Assembly (NCBI RefSeq): GCF_000317515.1
Contig: NC_019738.1
Span: forward strand, 3,746,001-3,810,000
DNA from: Allocoleopsis franciscana PCC 7113
Lineage (GTDB): Bacteria > Cyanobacteriota > Cyanobacteriia > Cyanobacteriales > Coleofasciculaceae
Direction of reading: 5' to 3'
DNA: 64,000 nucleotides
The position numbers and the translations under genes are program-made. The notes beneath the pieces are model-generated. The model was given only the letters and a program-made list of their open reading frames with translations, had not been told where the DNA came from and made no database searches. The first letter of the stretch is position 1, and every line of letters starts with the position of its first letter. This document shows, piece by piece, positions 17,629 to 28,448 of this stretch.

Positions 17629-18834
17629 ATGACGAGCGCTCCCCTAAGCTGGAGGGAACTAGAAACCCTCACGGACTATCAAATTGACCCCGTTAACGGT
17701 CCCACTAACGCCCAAGCTCGACTACGCCTGTTTGGTCTTCCTCAAGCCGATGTGCGAGTAACACTCTACCGCGACAACCACGCCTGGTGTCCCTACTGCC
17801 AAAAAGTCTGGCTTTGGCTTGAAGAAAAACAAATCCCCTACCGTATCGAAAAAGTGACAATGTTTTGTTACGGGGAGAAAGAAAGCTGGTACAAACGCCT
17901 TGTCCCATCGGGAATGTTACCAGCACTGGAGTTAGACGGACGCCTGATTACCGAAAGCGATGACATTTTGCTCGCTCTAGAACTTGCCTTTGGTCCTTTA
18001 GGGCAGGGTATGGAAAGCCCCACAGTACTACCCCTGCGCCAACTAGAGCGACTTTTATTTAGAGCTTGGTGTAGCTGGCTTTGCTATCCGATGGTGTCGC
18101 AAGGGCAAGAGCAGCGCCACCGAGAGCAATTTATTAAAGTCGTAAATAAGGTTGAGTATGCCCTCGCCTCTACTCCCGGTCCATACTTTCTGGAAGAGTT
18201 CGGTACGGCTGATGTTATCTTCACACCTTATGTCGAACGCATGAACGCCAGTCTGTATTATTACAAGGGCTACTCACTGCGAGAGGAGAATCCTTACTTG
18301 GCTGCTTGGTTCGATGGGATGGAAAGCCGACCGACTTATCGCGGTACTCAGAGCGACTTTCACACCCACGCTCATGACTTACCTCCTCAGATGGGCGGTT
18401 GCTGGGAAAATGGTGAGCCGAAGATGCTGTTGAATAAAAATAGGGTGGATAATGGGCCTTGGATTGGGCTGCCTGATGTGGGTTACCCAGAACCGGAAAG
18501 CTCCCGTGCTGAAGCGCTAATTCGAGTGATTAAGCATCGCGCTAATATTATTCGGGTCAATCCGGCTGATGACGAATTGTTTGAAATAGCTCTGCGTTGT
18601 GCATTGACTTGGATGATGACGGGTGTTGTGTGTGTGCCACCGACTGGTTCGGATAAGGCGCTGAGATATTTACGCGATCGCATTAATGTACCTCGCGATA
18701 TGTCGATTTTTGCTGCCAAGCGACTCAGGGAAGCTTTGGAAAAAACGGCAAGTTTTGTCGGTGATGAACAAGGTCCGCCGATTCCGATTAAGCATCGGCG
18801 AGACCAAGACCCGGCTTATTTTGCTACAAATTAG
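17629..18834 (+). CDS. glutathione S-transferase family protein with C-terminal extension
   Basis: 401 residues, about twice a standard GST. Residues 45-125 form a thioredoxin-fold GST N-domain with the CPYC motif ([14 protein letters not shown]), then [17 protein letters not shown] as the cis-proline and glutathione-binding region. Residues 140-260 are an all-helical GST C-domain ([12 protein letters not shown]). The last 140 residues are a helical extension ([20 protein letters not shown]). CPYC suggests glutaredoxin-like or omega-class thiol chemistry. Cyanobacterial homologues of this length exist; the substrate is unknown. Monocistronic. Confidence 0.85.
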   Translation: MTSAPLSWRELETLTDYQIDPVNGPTNAQARLRLFGLPQADVRVTLYRDNHAWCPYCQKVWLWLEEKQIPYRIEKVTMFCYGEKESWYKRLVPSGMLPALELDGRLITESDDILLALELAFGPLGQGMESPTVLPLRQLERLLFRAWCSWLCYPMVSQGQEQRHREQFIKVVNKVEYALASTPGPYFLEEFGTADVIFTPYVERMNASLYYYKGYSLREENPYLAAWFDGMESRPTYRGTQSDFHTHAHDLPPQMGGCWENGEPKMLLNKNRVDNGPWIGLPDVGYPEPESSRAEALIRVIKHRANIIRVNPADDELFEIALRCALTWMMTGVVCVPPTGSDKALRYLRDRINVPRDMSIFAAKRLREALEKTASFVGDEQGPPIPIKHRRDQDPAYFATN

Positions 18835-18928
18835 ATTCCCCATAGAGCTGATTTTCTCCTCCATGAAAGGGATAAATGATGGCTTACCCTGAGACAAGTA
18901 TCTGATTCAGTTAGGACTGGAAAATGGC

Positions 18929-19109
18929 ATACAGCGGATTGCACGTTTATGAAGTACAGTAATCGATGTTAGGGGAAAGGGCGAAGCATTTGGTCGATAA
19001 GCTATAAATTAATAAGAAGATTTTCTCACCAAATGCTGACGCTCGTTCCTCGCTACCGCTACGCTAACGCCCCTACAGATGTACTCTATTTACCTGCAAT
19101 CTGCTGTAT
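18929..19109. mobile_element. MITE with 30-bp terminal inverted repeats
   Basis: The left end ATACAGCGGATTGCA continues to GTACA at 18958; the right end TGTAC at 19080 runs to TGCAATCTGCTGTAT at 19109. The two arms match over about 25 of 30 positions. The outermost bases read TA followed by CAGC, as expected for an element inserted at TA by an IS630/Tc1-type transposase. The interior holds no gene. Confidence 0.7.
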
Positions 19110-19164
19110 TTTCCTCTGGGCGCAAGCAATCGTTGAAGTCAATTTACAAAATCTGAAAGCCAGT

Positions 19165-19204
19165 AAAAAAAGACCCCTAATTAACCAAGGTTAGGGACTT
19201 TTTT
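19165..19204. terminator. bidirectional intrinsic terminator
   Basis: A run of A, then G, A, CCCCTAA pairs across a short loop with TTAGGG, A, CTTTTTT. The stem is about 14 pairs with one internal mismatch and has T-rich tails on both strands. Confidence 0.8.
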
Positions 19205-19682
19205 ATCTAGAAAAACCTATTAAAAGCTTTACAGGATAAGGATTTATGCGAATTTTTATCAAAACCAAACAAGCTACAAAAAGTAAGATCTAGATAACCA
19301 GAATCACTAGTCTTTACTTGGGTCGCTGTAGAGATACATCATATTGCAGGTGAAACCTTCATAGAGACGTTCGTGAGAGCATTACTTGGTTGTATTTCTG
19401 GATTATTTATAGGATTATTACTGTACTCAGCCGTATTTTGGATGCTAAGGAGTTTCAAACCCTTAAAAACAAAGATGTTCCGATAATAATTAACGACTTT
19501 CATACACTCTACAAGAGTGCCCAAAAATCTTTCCTTGCTGTTTAGATTGTCAAGTCTAAATCAAATCAATTCGGTTTAGAAATTCGGGGATGCAATCGCT
19601 CATCCTCTCTCGCTGCCAGCAATGCCTGTTAACATTACAATCATTATTGGTTAAGCTAATTAAGGTTCGTTGGATATGAAAA

Positions 19683-20456
19683 ATGGATGTTATTCCAGCA
19701 ATTGATTTGCTTGAAGGTCGGTGTGTACGGTTGTATCAGGGAGACTATGCGCGATCGCAAGTCTTTAACGATAACCCGACCGATGTTGCTAAACAATGGG
19801 TTGATCAGGGTGCCACTCGCCTACATGTTGTAGATTTAGATGGGGCAAAAGTGGGTCATCCCGTTAATACAGAAACCATTGCCGCTATTGTCCAGGCTGT
19901 GCCCGTGCCGGTGCAAGTGGGGGGAGGATTGCGCGATCGCACAGGTGTGGCACAATTGCTCGATATCGGTGTCCATCAAGTGATTTTGGGCACTGCTGCG
20001 GTAGAAGACCGCCCCTTGGTAAAACAGTTGTGCGACGAATTTCCAGGGAAAATTATGGTGGGAATTGATGCCCGTAACGGCTTAGTTGCTACCCGTGGCT
20101 GGATAGAAACGTCTGAGGTTAAGGCAACCGAACTCGCCCACCAGATGAGTCAGTTGGGAGCGGCGGCAATCATTTATACTGACATTCATCGGGATGGCAC
20201 GTTGAGTGGCCCCAACACAGATGCTCTTAGAGAACTGGCGCGTAGTCTCTCCATTCCCGTTATTGCCTCTGGTGGTGTGAGTTCAGTAACCGATTTGTTG
20301 AGTCTGCTGGCGCTTGAACCATTGGGTGTGAATGGGGTCATTGTCGGTCGTGCGCTTTACACTGGAGATGTTTCCCTGAAAGAAGCGATTCAGGCTGTGG
20401 GACAGGGACGCCTTCAGGATATTCCCCCAGATTTGGGGTTTTCGACCTTTGCCTGA
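19683..20456 (+). CDS. hisA: phosphoribosylformimino-5-aminoimidazole carboxamide ribotide isomerase
   Basis: 257 residues, standard HisA length. A (beta/alpha)8 barrel built from two homologous halves, with catalytic Asp8 in [15 protein letters not shown] and the second Asp in MVGIDARNG. Phosphate-binding loops are QVGGGLRD and ASGGVSSV, and [14 protein letters not shown] is typical. It converts ProFAR to PRFAR, the fourth step of histidine biosynthesis, in the cytoplasm. No other his gene is adjacent, which is normal for cyanobacteria. Confidence 0.97.
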   Translation: MDVIPAIDLLEGRCVRLYQGDYARSQVFNDNPTDVAKQWVDQGATRLHVVDLDGAKVGHPVNTETIAAIVQAVPVPVQVGGGLRDRTGVAQLLDIGVHQVILGTAAVEDRPLVKQLCDEFPGKIMVGIDARNGLVATRGWIETSEVKATELAHQMSQLGAAAIIYTDIHRDGTLSGPNTDALRELARSLSIPVIASGGVSSVTDLLSLLALEPLGVNGVIVGRALYTGDVSLKEAIQAVGQGRLQDIPPDLGFSTFA

Positions 20457-20529
20457 GGTTTGATGTCTCCTAAATGGCGCGGATGGCTAGGTGTTTGGGG
20501 AACAGGTCAAAAACAGGGGAGTACATACT

Positions 20530-22764
20530 ATGTCTGAGCCGACTACCGGCGGGGGCTTACCCGTACTGCAATACTGGCTAGAACAAACCCTCTCACCCCA
20601 AGGATTATCCATCTGGCAAACCCTGAACCATCATAGTGCCTGTTTGTCCTGTGCTTGGGGAACGGGAGGACAAAAAGGGGGTTTTGTCAATGAGGCGGGG
20701 GAATATTTACAACGCTGTGCCAAAAGTGTAGAAGCGATCGCTGCCGAATTGCAACCCGCCATCCCCCCCAATTTTTTCAGTCAAGTTAAGCTCAACGAAT
20801 TACAACAACTCAACTCACAACAATGCGATCGCTTAGGCAGATGGAGTTATCCCCTCATCTACCGCGCCGGAGCAGATAAGTATCAAAGAATTAGCTGGGA
20901 AGAAGTCTATCAGATCGCCACATCAGCCCTGCGTCAGCCGCCCGAAAGAATTGCCTCCTATAGTTCCGGACGCTCATCTAACGAAGCCGCCTATCTGCTG
21001 CAACTGCTGTTCAGAGCATTAGGGAGCAATAACCTAGCCGACTGCTCCGATCTTTGCCATGCGCCTTCTACCATAGGTTTAAAGCAAGTTTTCGGCTCAG
21101 GAACCTCAATGGTGAGCTTGGAGGGACTGCAACACGCAGATTGTGTGGTTTTAGTCGGTTCCAACGCTCCCGCCAACCATCCCCGTCTGATGAACGAATT
21201 AATTAAAATTCGGGATAAAGGCGGCAAAATCATCATTATTAACCCTCAACTCGAAATCGGCTTAGTCAAATTTGCCTCCCCTGCCTTTCCGATTAAATCC
21301 CTCCTCAAAGGGGGTTCGGAGATTTCCACCCTCTACCTCCAACCGATTCCTGGCAGCGATGTCGCTTTGTTTGTCGGTATCCAAAAATCCCTGATTGAAC
21401 AAAATCTGTTGAAAACAGACTATCTGCAAGCTTATACAGAAGGATATCAAGCCGTCTTAGACTATGCGGCTCAAACCTCCTGGGCAGATATCACAGCGAC
21501 TTGCGGACTATTTCAGGAAGAGATTGAAGAAGCCGCATATATCATCGGTACATCTGGGCGGGTGGTGTTTGCCTGGGCGATGGGCATCACCCAACAGCGT
21601 AATGGGGTACACAATGTCCACAGTATTGCCAATACGGCTCTCATCACAGGCAATGCAGGCAAACTGGGAGCCGGTACGATGCCCATCCGAGGACATTCCA
21701 ATGTTCAGGGTTTTGGCTCAATGGGAGTGACGGTGCATTTACGCGCTGAGATTCAACAAGCCCTTGCCCAACTTTTAGGGCATCCCCTCAGCAACACCCC
21801 AGGTTATGATACCCGTGCTTTGATTGAAGCGGCTGACCAGGGGAAAATTGATACTCTGTTTTGTTTAGGAGGCAATTTATATGCCGCTAATCCCGATTTA
21901 ACCCAAGCCCAGAGAGCTTTATCCAAAATTGACACGATTATTTATGTAGCCACCAAACCGAATTTAGGACATTTTCACGGTTTAGCGAAGCAGAATACCC
22001 TGATTCTTCCCGTCTTTAATCGGTTTGAAAATCCCCAGCCAACGACTACAGAGTCCGGTAATAATTTTGTGCGTTTAAATGACCCAGGAAGGAGTCACTT
22101 GCAGGGGGCAAATGCAGAATTAGTTTCGGAAGTCGAACTGCTGACAGAATTAGCCGATCGCTTATTGGGAGAAACGCCGATTAACTGGCGGAAGTTACAA
22201 GACACTCGCTATGTGCGGAAGTTAATTACTAAAACGATTCCTGGCTATCAACAGATAGAAAAGATGGAGAAAACTAAAGAGGAATTTACGATAGATGGGC
22301 GCATCTTTACTGAGCCAAAATTTGCCACCCCGTCCCAGAAAGCGCAAATGTTTGTTACCCCTCTGCCTAAATTATCCCTGCCCACAAAAAGTGATTTTGG
22401 CCTGCCTGAAGATGTTCCAGGAATTATCCTAATTTTAGGGACAGGTAGAAGTTATGGACAACATAATACTGTAGTTTATCGCCCCTACGACAAATATCGA
22501 GAAATGCCTCACCGTCATTGTATTTTGATGAATATCAATGATATCAATCGGGGAGGATTTAGTGAGCATCAACGGGTAACTGTTAAAGGAGATGCTGGAA
22601 TCTTAGATAATATTGAAATTATTGCAGGGGGTATGCGAGAAGGAGCGGCTTTTATGTTCTATCCTGAAGCCAATATTTTATTTAAAGCAGATATTGACCC
22701 TGACAGTGGAACTCCGGCTTATAAGCGAGTCCCTGTGGTGGTTTATGGGGGCGAAAGTCAATAA
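20530..22764 (+). CDS. FdhF/YdeP-type molybdopterin oxidoreductase
   Basis: 744 residues from ATG 20530, preferred over GTG 20491 because AGGGGAG lies nine bases upstream. The N-terminal CLSCAWGTGGQKGGFVNE region, RWSYPLIYRAGADKYQRISWEEVY, the GRSSNEAAYL motif, and a DLCHAPSTIGL segment where formate dehydrogenases place the metal-ligand residue mark the FdhF/YdeP family (bis-MGD molybdopterin fold). Pterin contacts include VGSNAPANHPR and LGGNLYAANPD; the last 120 residues are the MopB C-terminal barrel (ILGTGRSYGQHNT). Substrate is not known; formate is not assured. It follows hisA but is probably separately transcribed. Confidence 0.85.
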   Translation: MSEPTTGGGLPVLQYWLEQTLSPQGLSIWQTLNHHSACLSCAWGTGGQKGGFVNEAGEYLQRCAKSVEAIAAELQPAIPPNFFSQVKLNELQQLNSQQCDRLGRWSYPLIYRAGADKYQRISWEEVYQIATSALRQPPERIASYSSGRSSNEAAYLLQLLFRALGSNNLADCSDLCHAPSTIGLKQVFGSGTSMVSLEGLQHADCVVLVGSNAPANHPRLMNELIKIRDKGGKIIIINPQLEIGLVKFASPAFPIKSLLKGGSEISTLYLQPIPGSDVALFVGIQKSLIEQNLLKTDYLQAYTEGYQAVLDYAAQTSWADITATCGLFQEEIEEAAYIIGTSGRVVFAWAMGITQQRNGVHNVHSIANTALITGNAGKLGAGTMPIRGHSNVQGFGSMGVTVHLRAEIQQALAQLLGHPLSNTPGYDTRALIEAADQGKIDTLFCLGGNLYAANPDLTQAQRALSKIDTIIYVATKPNLGHFHGLAKQNTLILPVFNRFENPQPTTTESGNNFVRLNDPGRSHLQGANAELVSEVELLTELADRLLGETPINWRKLQDTRYVRKLITKTIPGYQQIEKMEKTKEEFTIDGRIFTEPKFATPSQKAQMFVTPLPKLSLPTKSDFGLPEDVPGIILILGTGRSYGQHNTVVYRPYDKYREMPHRHCILMNINDINRGGFSEHQRVTVKGDAGILDNIEIIAGGMREGAAFMFYPEANILFKADIDPDSGTPAYKRVPVVVYGGESQ

Positions 22765-23029
22765 AAGCGCCCGCCATAAGCATGGAATGATTGCAAGTAA
22801 TCATCTGGATAACTTAACTGGGTATTTTGGACTTGAGCTATTTCACTGTCCCAGTCGTGCGTTTGTAACTGTTGTACTTGCTGCCGCCAGGAACGCCAAT
22901 TTTCTCCACTCGCTCAATCATCATCTTACGAGCTTGCAGCTTCGCTAGGTTGGCTAACGGCTTGATCGAGAGTAAGCCATTGATCAGGCGAACGGCTATG
23001 CTGGGAAAGGTGTTTACGGCAGTGGTCAT
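22758..23029 (-). pseudogene. N-terminal remnant of a class I methyltransferase, frameshifted
   Basis: ATG 23029 opens MTTAVNTFPSIAVRLINGLL and continues KMMIERVEKIGVP, a start I associate with cyanobacterial SAM-dependent methyltransferases. At 22885-22895 the frame slips: adding one base (CCTGG to CCTTGG) restores WRQQVQQLQTHDWDSEI and then LSYPDDYLQSFHAYGG. That frame stops at 22758, inside the tail of the oxidoreductase gene, before any methyltransferase core. So the gene has both a one-base deletion and a lost 3' end. The family call rests on memory of similar N-termini. Confidence 0.6.
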
Positions 23030-23242
23030 AAAAAGGTAGCTTTAAATGTACTTTGGGAGTGAATCAGGATTATTGTCTCAAAGTTAGGACTGACGCACTT
23101 GCCCCCCTGCCCCCTAAATCTGACAGAGCTCAATTCTGTTCCCCCAAATCTGAGGAAGGCAAATTTAGTTTTGGACACACCATAAGCTAACACCAACACT
23201 GGATGCAGCCAGTTACACTGTTTATTTTTATAGGTTCGCTCA

Positions 23243-25834
23243 ATGTCGCACTTGTATTTTGATTCTGACAATAACGGTCATAAGTCATTTGAGTTACCGG
23301 GTGCTAAACCTCACTACAATCCTGATCGCCCCGGACAAGTCAAGCATATTTTCCTCGATTTGGCGCTAGATATCCCCAATCAAAGCTTCAGTGGAACTTG
23401 CACGATCGCACTCTTACCGATCCGTAATGACACTCACCCGTTAACCTTGGATGCGGTTAACCTGAATATCCAATCCGTACATATAGAGGGAACACCCCAA
23501 CCCTTTGACTATGACGGTGAACAACTGCATATTCGGCTGATTAACCCTACCGAAGCAGGGAAAGAAATTAAAGTTGCGATCGCATACAGTGTAGAAAAAC
23601 CTCAACGGGGTCTTTACTTCATTGTCCCCAATGAACACTACCCCAACAAACCCACCCAAGTCTGGACACAGGGCGAAGATGAAGACTCTCGCTTCTGGTT
23701 CCCTTGCTTTGATTACCCTGGACAGTTGGCAACCTCGGAAATTCGGGTGAAAGTCCCCAAACCCCTGATTGCGATTTCCAACGGCGAACTGATCGCCACG
23801 GAAGAAGATGGAGAGGACAAGATTTATCATTGGTTGCAGCAGCAAGTTCATCCGACTTATTTAATGACCTTAGCTGTGGGTGACTTTGCCGAAATTCGGG
23901 ATGAGTGGCGAGGCAAACCCGTTACCTATTATGTCGAAAAGGGGTACGAGGAAGACGCCCGCCGCAGCATGGGCAAAACGCCTCGAATGATGGAGTTCTT
24001 CAGCGAGAAGTTTGGCTATCCTTATCCGTTCCCCAAATACGCGCAAGTGTGCGTGGATGATTTCATCTTTGGCGGGATGGAGAACACCTCCACCACCTTA
24101 CTCACCGATCGCTGCTTGCTGGATGAACGGGCGGCGATCGATAATGACCGCACGGAAAGTTTAGTCGCCCACGAACTCGCTCATCAGTGGTTTGGGGACT
24201 TAGTGGTGATTAAACACTGGTCTCATGCTTGGATTAAGGAAGGATTGGCCTCTTATTCCGAAGTATTTTGGACGGATTATGAGTATGGCAACGATGATGC
24301 CGCTTATTACTTGCTAGGTGAGGCGCAGAGTTATTTAGCCGAAGATAGTTCTCGCTATCGTCGCCCAATTGTGACTCATGTTTATCGGGAAGCGATCGAA
24401 CTTTATGATCGGCACCTTTATGAAAAAGGCGCTTGCGTCTATCACATGATTCGCACCGAGTTGGGTGATGAGTTGTTCTGGAAGGCAATCCAGACGTTTG
24501 TCCAAGACAATGCCCACAATACGGTAGAAACGGTTGACTTGCTTCGGGCGATCGAAAAAGCAACCGGGCGCAATCTGTTATTTCTCTTTGATCAGTATGT
24601 CTTCCGAGGTGGACATCCGGATTACAAAGTTGCCTATTCCTGGGATGGAGAGAATCAGTTAGCGAAAGTGACAGTTACCCAAACTCAGGCGAAGAATGAC
24701 AATAATGGGAGTAATAGTGAGCTATTTGACCTGAAAATTCCGATCGCTTTTGGTTACACTCAACCCGAAAGCCATACTCCGGAATTAAAAACCTTTACCG
24801 TCAGAATTCATGAACGGGAACAGAGTTTTTACTTCCCCTTAGAGAAAAAGCCTCAATTTATTAGCTTCGATCGCGGCAATCATTACCTGAAAACGGTTGC
24901 TCTGGAATACCCCATCTCGGAACTGAAAGCTCAGTTACAATCTGACTCTGACCCTATTTCCCGCATCTATGCTGCCAAGGCGTTGGCGAAGAAGGGGGGT
25001 TTAGAAGCAGTAAAGGCGTTGTCTGATACGTTGACAAATGACTCGTTTTGGGGTGTGCGGGTAGAGGCGGCAAAATGCTTAGCCCAAGTGAAGCTGGATC
25101 AGGCAACGGATGCTTTAATGGCGGGTTTAAACGACAAAGATGCCCGTGTGCGTCGGTCAGTGGTACAAGCGTTGAGTAAAATCAAGACATCTCAAAGCTA
25201 CGATGCCGTAAAACAGGTACTCTCCCAAGGAGACGCTAGCTACTATGTAGAAGCTACAGCCGCCCTCGCCCTCGGTAAAATGGTGTCCGCGACTCTCAAA
25301 GGCAAAGAAGATGAAGTTCTGCAATTGCTGAACAACGTCCTGAGAGAAAGGGATGGATGGAATCAAGTGGTGCGGAGTGGTGCGATCGCAGGCTTAAGTC
25401 AGATGAAGTCTTCACCTGTCGCACTGGAAGTAATTTTGGAATATACAACTCCGGGTACTCCTCAACCCTTGCGTTTGAGTGCCATTCGTGCATTGGGTGC
25501 CATTTCGACCGGTCAAACTCCGAACAATACCGAATGGATTTTAGAGCAATTAGAAGAACTGGCTGGAGAAAGCTTCTTCTTGACTCAAGTCGCGGTTGTT
25601 GCCGCCCTGGGGCAAATGGAAACGGTTAAAGCGATCGCGGTTTTACATTCCCTTGCCGATCAAACTCCCGATGGGCGAGTCCGCCGCATGGCTGAGGAAG
25701 CGATTCAGAGGGTACAGAAGCATGTGGGTTCTGATCAAGCGGTGAAACAACTCAGGGAAGAACTCGATCAGTTGAAAAAAGAAAACCAGGAACTCAAAAG
25801 CCGGATGGAAAATCTGGAAGCGAAGTCCAAGTAA
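23243..25834 (+). CDS. M1-family zinc aminopeptidase with C-terminal HEAT repeats
   Basis: 863 residues. An N-terminal beta saddle domain is followed by the thermolysin-like core: FGGMENTSTTLL (the GXMEN exopeptidase motif) and HELAHQWFGDL with zinc ligands His310 and His314, catalytic Glu311, and the third ligand Glu333 (WIKEGLASY). A beta domain ends near residue 560. From about 575 to 840 come HEAT-like helical repeats (AAKALAKKGGLEAVKAL, RVEAAKCLAQVKLDQATDAL), then a coiled-coil tail (QLREELDQLKKENQELKS). It removes N-terminal residues from peptides, probably in the cytoplasm since no signal peptide is seen. The HEAT array replaces the usual ERAP1-like C-domain of PepN. Confidence 0.92.
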   Translation: MSHLYFDSDNNGHKSFELPGAKPHYNPDRPGQVKHIFLDLALDIPNQSFSGTCTIALLPIRNDTHPLTLDAVNLNIQSVHIEGTPQPFDYDGEQLHIRLINPTEAGKEIKVAIAYSVEKPQRGLYFIVPNEHYPNKPTQVWTQGEDEDSRFWFPCFDYPGQLATSEIRVKVPKPLIAISNGELIATEEDGEDKIYHWLQQQVHPTYLMTLAVGDFAEIRDEWRGKPVTYYVEKGYEEDARRSMGKTPRMMEFFSEKFGYPYPFPKYAQVCVDDFIFGGMENTSTTLLTDRCLLDERAAIDNDRTESLVAHELAHQWFGDLVVIKHWSHAWIKEGLASYSEVFWTDYEYGNDDAAYYLLGEAQSYLAEDSSRYRRPIVTHVYREAIELYDRHLYEKGACVYHMIRTELGDELFWKAIQTFVQDNAHNTVETVDLLRAIEKATGRNLLFLFDQYVFRGGHPDYKVAYSWDGENQLAKVTVTQTQAKNDNNGSNSELFDLKIPIAFGYTQPESHTPELKTFTVRIHEREQSFYFPLEKKPQFISFDRGNHYLKTVALEYPISELKAQLQSDSDPISRIYAAKALAKKGGLEAVKALSDTLTNDSFWGVRVEAAKCLAQVKLDQATDALMAGLNDKDARVRRSVVQALSKIKTSQSYDAVKQVLSQGDASYYVEATAALALGKMVSATLKGKEDEVLQLLNNVLRERDGWNQVVRSGAIAGLSQMKSSPVALEVILEYTTPGTPQPLRLSAIRALGAISTGQTPNNTEWILEQLEELAGESFFLTQVAVVAALGQMETVKAIAVLHSLADQTPDGRVRRMAEEAIQRVQKHVGSDQAVKQLREELDQLKKENQELKSRMENLEAKSK

Positions 25835-25842
25835 TTGATTAG

Positions 25843-25874
25843 CTAAGGGGCATTCAATATTAAATGCTCCTTAG
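25843..25874. terminator. bidirectional terminator between convergent genes
   Basis: CTAAGGGGCATT pairs with AATGCTCCTTAG (one mismatch) around an eight-base loop, between the aminopeptidase and the kinase operon. It can serve both transcripts. Confidence 0.7.
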
Positions 25875-25883
25875 ATTCTATAG

Positions 25884-28034
25884 TCAGTGATGATCTTCCA
25901 CTGTCCGAATTCCTGCCGCTTCCATCAAATCGATCAGGCGATCATAACGAAAGCCTTTGATCAAGCTGACTATCGATTGGGCTAAAGGGGAATAATCAGG
26001 AGGGATTTGCTCAATTAGCCGAAAAATTGCCTCATCATCCACCGAATCCACCGCCTCATACAGCTTATCCGTCCACTCCTGGGGCATGGCTTGGAAAGAA
26101 GCTGGCTGTAAAATAAAGGGTGAATCCAAATTGCTGCCTTCTATCCCTTCTGAGACAGCAATTTGCCCTGTGCATCCGAAAGCAGGTAACTCTTCATAGA
26201 CATAACGCACACCCAAGTATTGAGCCATCTTGTCAAAAATCATCTCTTCTCGAAAGGGTTTACGCACAAAGTCGTCACAGCCTACGGAAACAACCAGGTG
26301 ACGTTCTTCCTCGAAGGCACTGGCAGTAAGCGCAATGATCACCGTTTTGCCGATTGGCGCTGACGGATGGATAACTTCCCGCCCTTGTGTGCTCTTTCCA
26401 TCTTTCCCTCTCTCCTGCTCCCTGGCTTTAATCTGTTGGGTGGCTTCATACCCATCTAGGATGGGCATCCGCATGTCCATCCAAATCAAGTGCGGTTGAA
26501 ACCTGTTCCACTGTTCCAAGGCTTCTTGCCCATTGACGGCTTCCTGAACCTCAAAGCCCAAAGCCGCTAAGAGTTTAACCAGGAGCAGGCGACTTTCTGG
26601 GGCGTCGTCAACCACTAAGATGCGATAGTTGGGTTGTCCAGGTTCTAAGCCGATGACTCTGCGAGTGGGCTGAAGCAGGGGAATTTCAGTGGCTGAACTG
26701 AGACTCACCTGAACCTCAAACTGAAAAATAGTTCCCTTTCCCAACGTGCTATTCACGGTAATGTCTCCCCCCATTAGTTGCACGAATTTTCGGCTGATGG
26801 GTAAACCTAAGCCAGTTCCTTCGGAGGATTTCCGACCGATTGCAGTTTGTATAAAGGCTTCAAATATCAGATCTAAGTCTTCAGGTTCAATACCAGGGCC
26901 AGTATCTTCTACTGCGAAATAAAGGGTTACAGGCTGAAGGTTTAAAGGGGGCGTGGAACTTTCAACGTTGAACTTTTCAACTTGCAACTCATGAGAACCT
27001 TCAACCTTTAATTTCCTGCTGACTCGTAAGGTAACACTTCCGAATGCTGTAAATTTGAGCGCATTGCCGAGGAGGTTGATTAAGACTTGACGCAGCTTAT
27101 TTTCGTCTGTTTGCACATGTTGGGGAAGACCTGGGGCATAATCAAAAATTAACTGTAAGCCCTTTTTTTGAGCGGGCAACTGAAACATGGCTTCTAAACT
27201 GTCCAACAGGCGATATAAATCAAAGCTTTGTTGATCGAGTGTTACCTTTCCCACCTCGATTTTGGACATTTGTAGAACGTCATTAATCAGTTCGAGTAAA
27301 TGTTCACCACTACGATTGATGATTTCGATCGATTCTCGTTGCTCAATAGTCAGGGAGGAGTCACGGATGAGCAATTGGGTAAAGCCGAGGATGGCATTGA
27401 GGGGTGTGCGGAGTTCATGACTCATATTAGCGAGGAATTGGCTTTTGGCTCGATTGGCTCTTTCAGCCGCTTCTTTCGCCTCCTGCATCGTGGCTTCCGA
27501 TTGGCGTAGTTCAGCCTCGGTTTTAGCTAATGCAGCAGTACGTTCAACTACTTTTTGTTCCAAAGAAGAATTTAATTGTTCCAACTCCTGATTCATGTGC
27601 TGGAGTTGAACAGTTTGCTGGTTTAGTTTTTTTTCCTGGAGATAACTATTGATGGCTTCTTGAACTGTTAATTTAAGGTCTTCAAACTGCCATGGTTTGG
27701 CAATATAACGGTATAATTTTGCATACTTAATAGCATTTCCTACAGCCTCCAAATCAGCTTGCCCGGTCAGCATGATTTTCAGGGTTTTGGGCGATAGGGT
27801 ATGGATACGTTTTAATAATTCATCTCCTCTAATATAGGGCATGAGATAATCGGAGATGACTAAAGGAACTTCATACTGTTCATCGAGTAATTCTTCCAAT
27901 AACTCTAAAGCTTCTTCACTTCCGGCTGCGGTTTCAATCAGATATTCATCTCCCAAGGTTTTTTGCAGCTCGATTTCCAGGCTATCCAGAATGGTTTGTT
28001 CATCATCAACACAGATAATGATTGGTTTATTCAT
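25884..28034 (-). CDS. hybrid histidine kinase: receiver, coiled coil, HisKA-HATPase, receiver
   Basis: 716 residues, soluble. N-terminal receiver with Asp62 (ISDYLMP) and Lys in AKPWQ, of the RpfG-like type; coiled coil 130-185; HisKA with His206 ([14 protein letters not shown]); HATPase with [25 protein letters not shown] and [10 protein letters not shown]-terminal receiver ([26 protein letters not shown]); then about 95 residues that are unassigned. Two low-complexity stretches interrupt conserved domains: [20 protein letters not shown] in the ATPase and [16 protein letters not shown] in the receiver. It is last in a three-gene operon and probably receives phosphate relayed from the upstream kinase. 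Confidence 0.92.
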   Translation of the reverse strand: MNKPIIICVDDEQTILDSLEIELQKTLGDEYLIETAAGSEEALELLEELLDEQYEVPLVISDYLMPYIRGDELLKRIHTLSPKTLKIMLTGQADLEAVGNAIKYAKLYRYIAKPWQFEDLKLTVQEAINSYLQEKKLNQQTVQLQHMNQELEQLNSSLEQKVVERTAALAKTEAELRQSEATMQEAKEAAERANRAKSQFLANMSHELRTPLNAILGFTQLLIRDSSLTIEQRESIEIINRSGEHLLELINDVLQMSKIEVGKVTLDQQSFDLYRLLDSLEAMFQLPAQKKGLQLIFDYAPGLPQHVQTDENKLRQVLINLLGNALKFTAFGSVTLRVSRKLKVEGSHELQVEKFNVESSTPPLNLQPVTLYFAVEDTGPGIEPEDLDLIFEAFIQTAIGRKSSEGTGLGLPISRKFVQLMGGDITVNSTLGKGTIFQFEVQVSLSSATEIPLLQPTRRVIGLEPGQPNYRILVVDDAPESRLLLVKLLAALGFEVQEAVNGQEALEQWNRFQPHLIWMDMRMPILDGYEATQQIKAREQERGKDGKSTQGREVIHPSAPIGKTVIIALTASAFEEERHLVVSVGCDDFVRKPFREEMIFDKMAQYLGVRYVYEELPAFGCTGQIAVSEGIEGSNLDSPFILQPASFQAMPQEWTDKLYEAVDSVDDEAIFRLIEQIPPDYSPLAQSIVSLIKGFRYDRLIDLMEAAGIRTVEDHH

Positions 28035-28052
28035 GGCTTAATAAAGAAACAT

Positions 28053-28448
28053 TTATATTTTTTGTAACCCTGAGTTAATGGCTTCAATTAATTCATGGGT
28101 ATGCCAAGGCTTATGCAAATAGGCATGTAAGCTGGCTTGTACTCTTGCTCTGTTTATGGCTTCTTCATCCGCTTGACCTGTCAGCAGAATCGTAATAATT
28201 TTGGGATAGGTTTGATGAATTTGTATCAGCAATTCATCTCCCTTCATTCCAGGCATTAACCAATCAGAGACAATCACTAAAATGTTTGTTCGTTCTTCAA
28301 CCAGTTCTTCAATAATTTCTAGGGCTTCATTAGCGCTTTCAGCAAATTCATAGAGATAAGCATCTGCAAAAGCTCTTCGGAGTTCTATTTCAAGACTTTC
28401 TAATACGACTACCTCATCATCAACACATAAAATTGCTGGTTTAGGCAT
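28053..28448 (-). CDS. stand-alone receiver-domain response regulator
   Basis: 131 residues, a receiver domain only. Acidic pocket VDDE, phospho-acceptor Asp62 ([15 protein letters not shown]), conserved Thr/Ser at [11 protein letters not shown] and Lys in HKPWHTHEL. It is very similar to the N-terminal receiver of the downstream kinase (both [18 protein letters not shown]), so it probably arose by duplication and acts as a phosphotransfer intermediate. Its start overlaps the stop of the upstream kinase by eight bases, indicating coupled translation; 18 bases separate it from the downstream gene. Confidence 0.93.
   Translation of the reverse strand: MPKPAILCVDDEVVVLESLEIELRRAFADAYLYEFAESANEALEIIEELVEERTNILVIVSDWLMPGMKGDELLIQIHQTYPKIITILLTGQADEEAINRARVQASLHAYLHKPWHTHELIEAINSGLQKI

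Larger units (their letters stand above)
18835..19682. other. 848-bp intergenic region before hisA
   Basis: It holds the MITE (18929-19109) and a terminator (19165-19204). The remaining 480 bases up to hisA are AT-rich and show no convincing gene; a 61-residue minus-strand frame at 19339-19524 has no ribosome binding site or recognisable content. Confidence 0.6.

Noticed and set aside
19339-19524. 61-codon minus-strand frame upstream of hisA
   Set aside because: AT-rich, no binding site, no recognisable motif.
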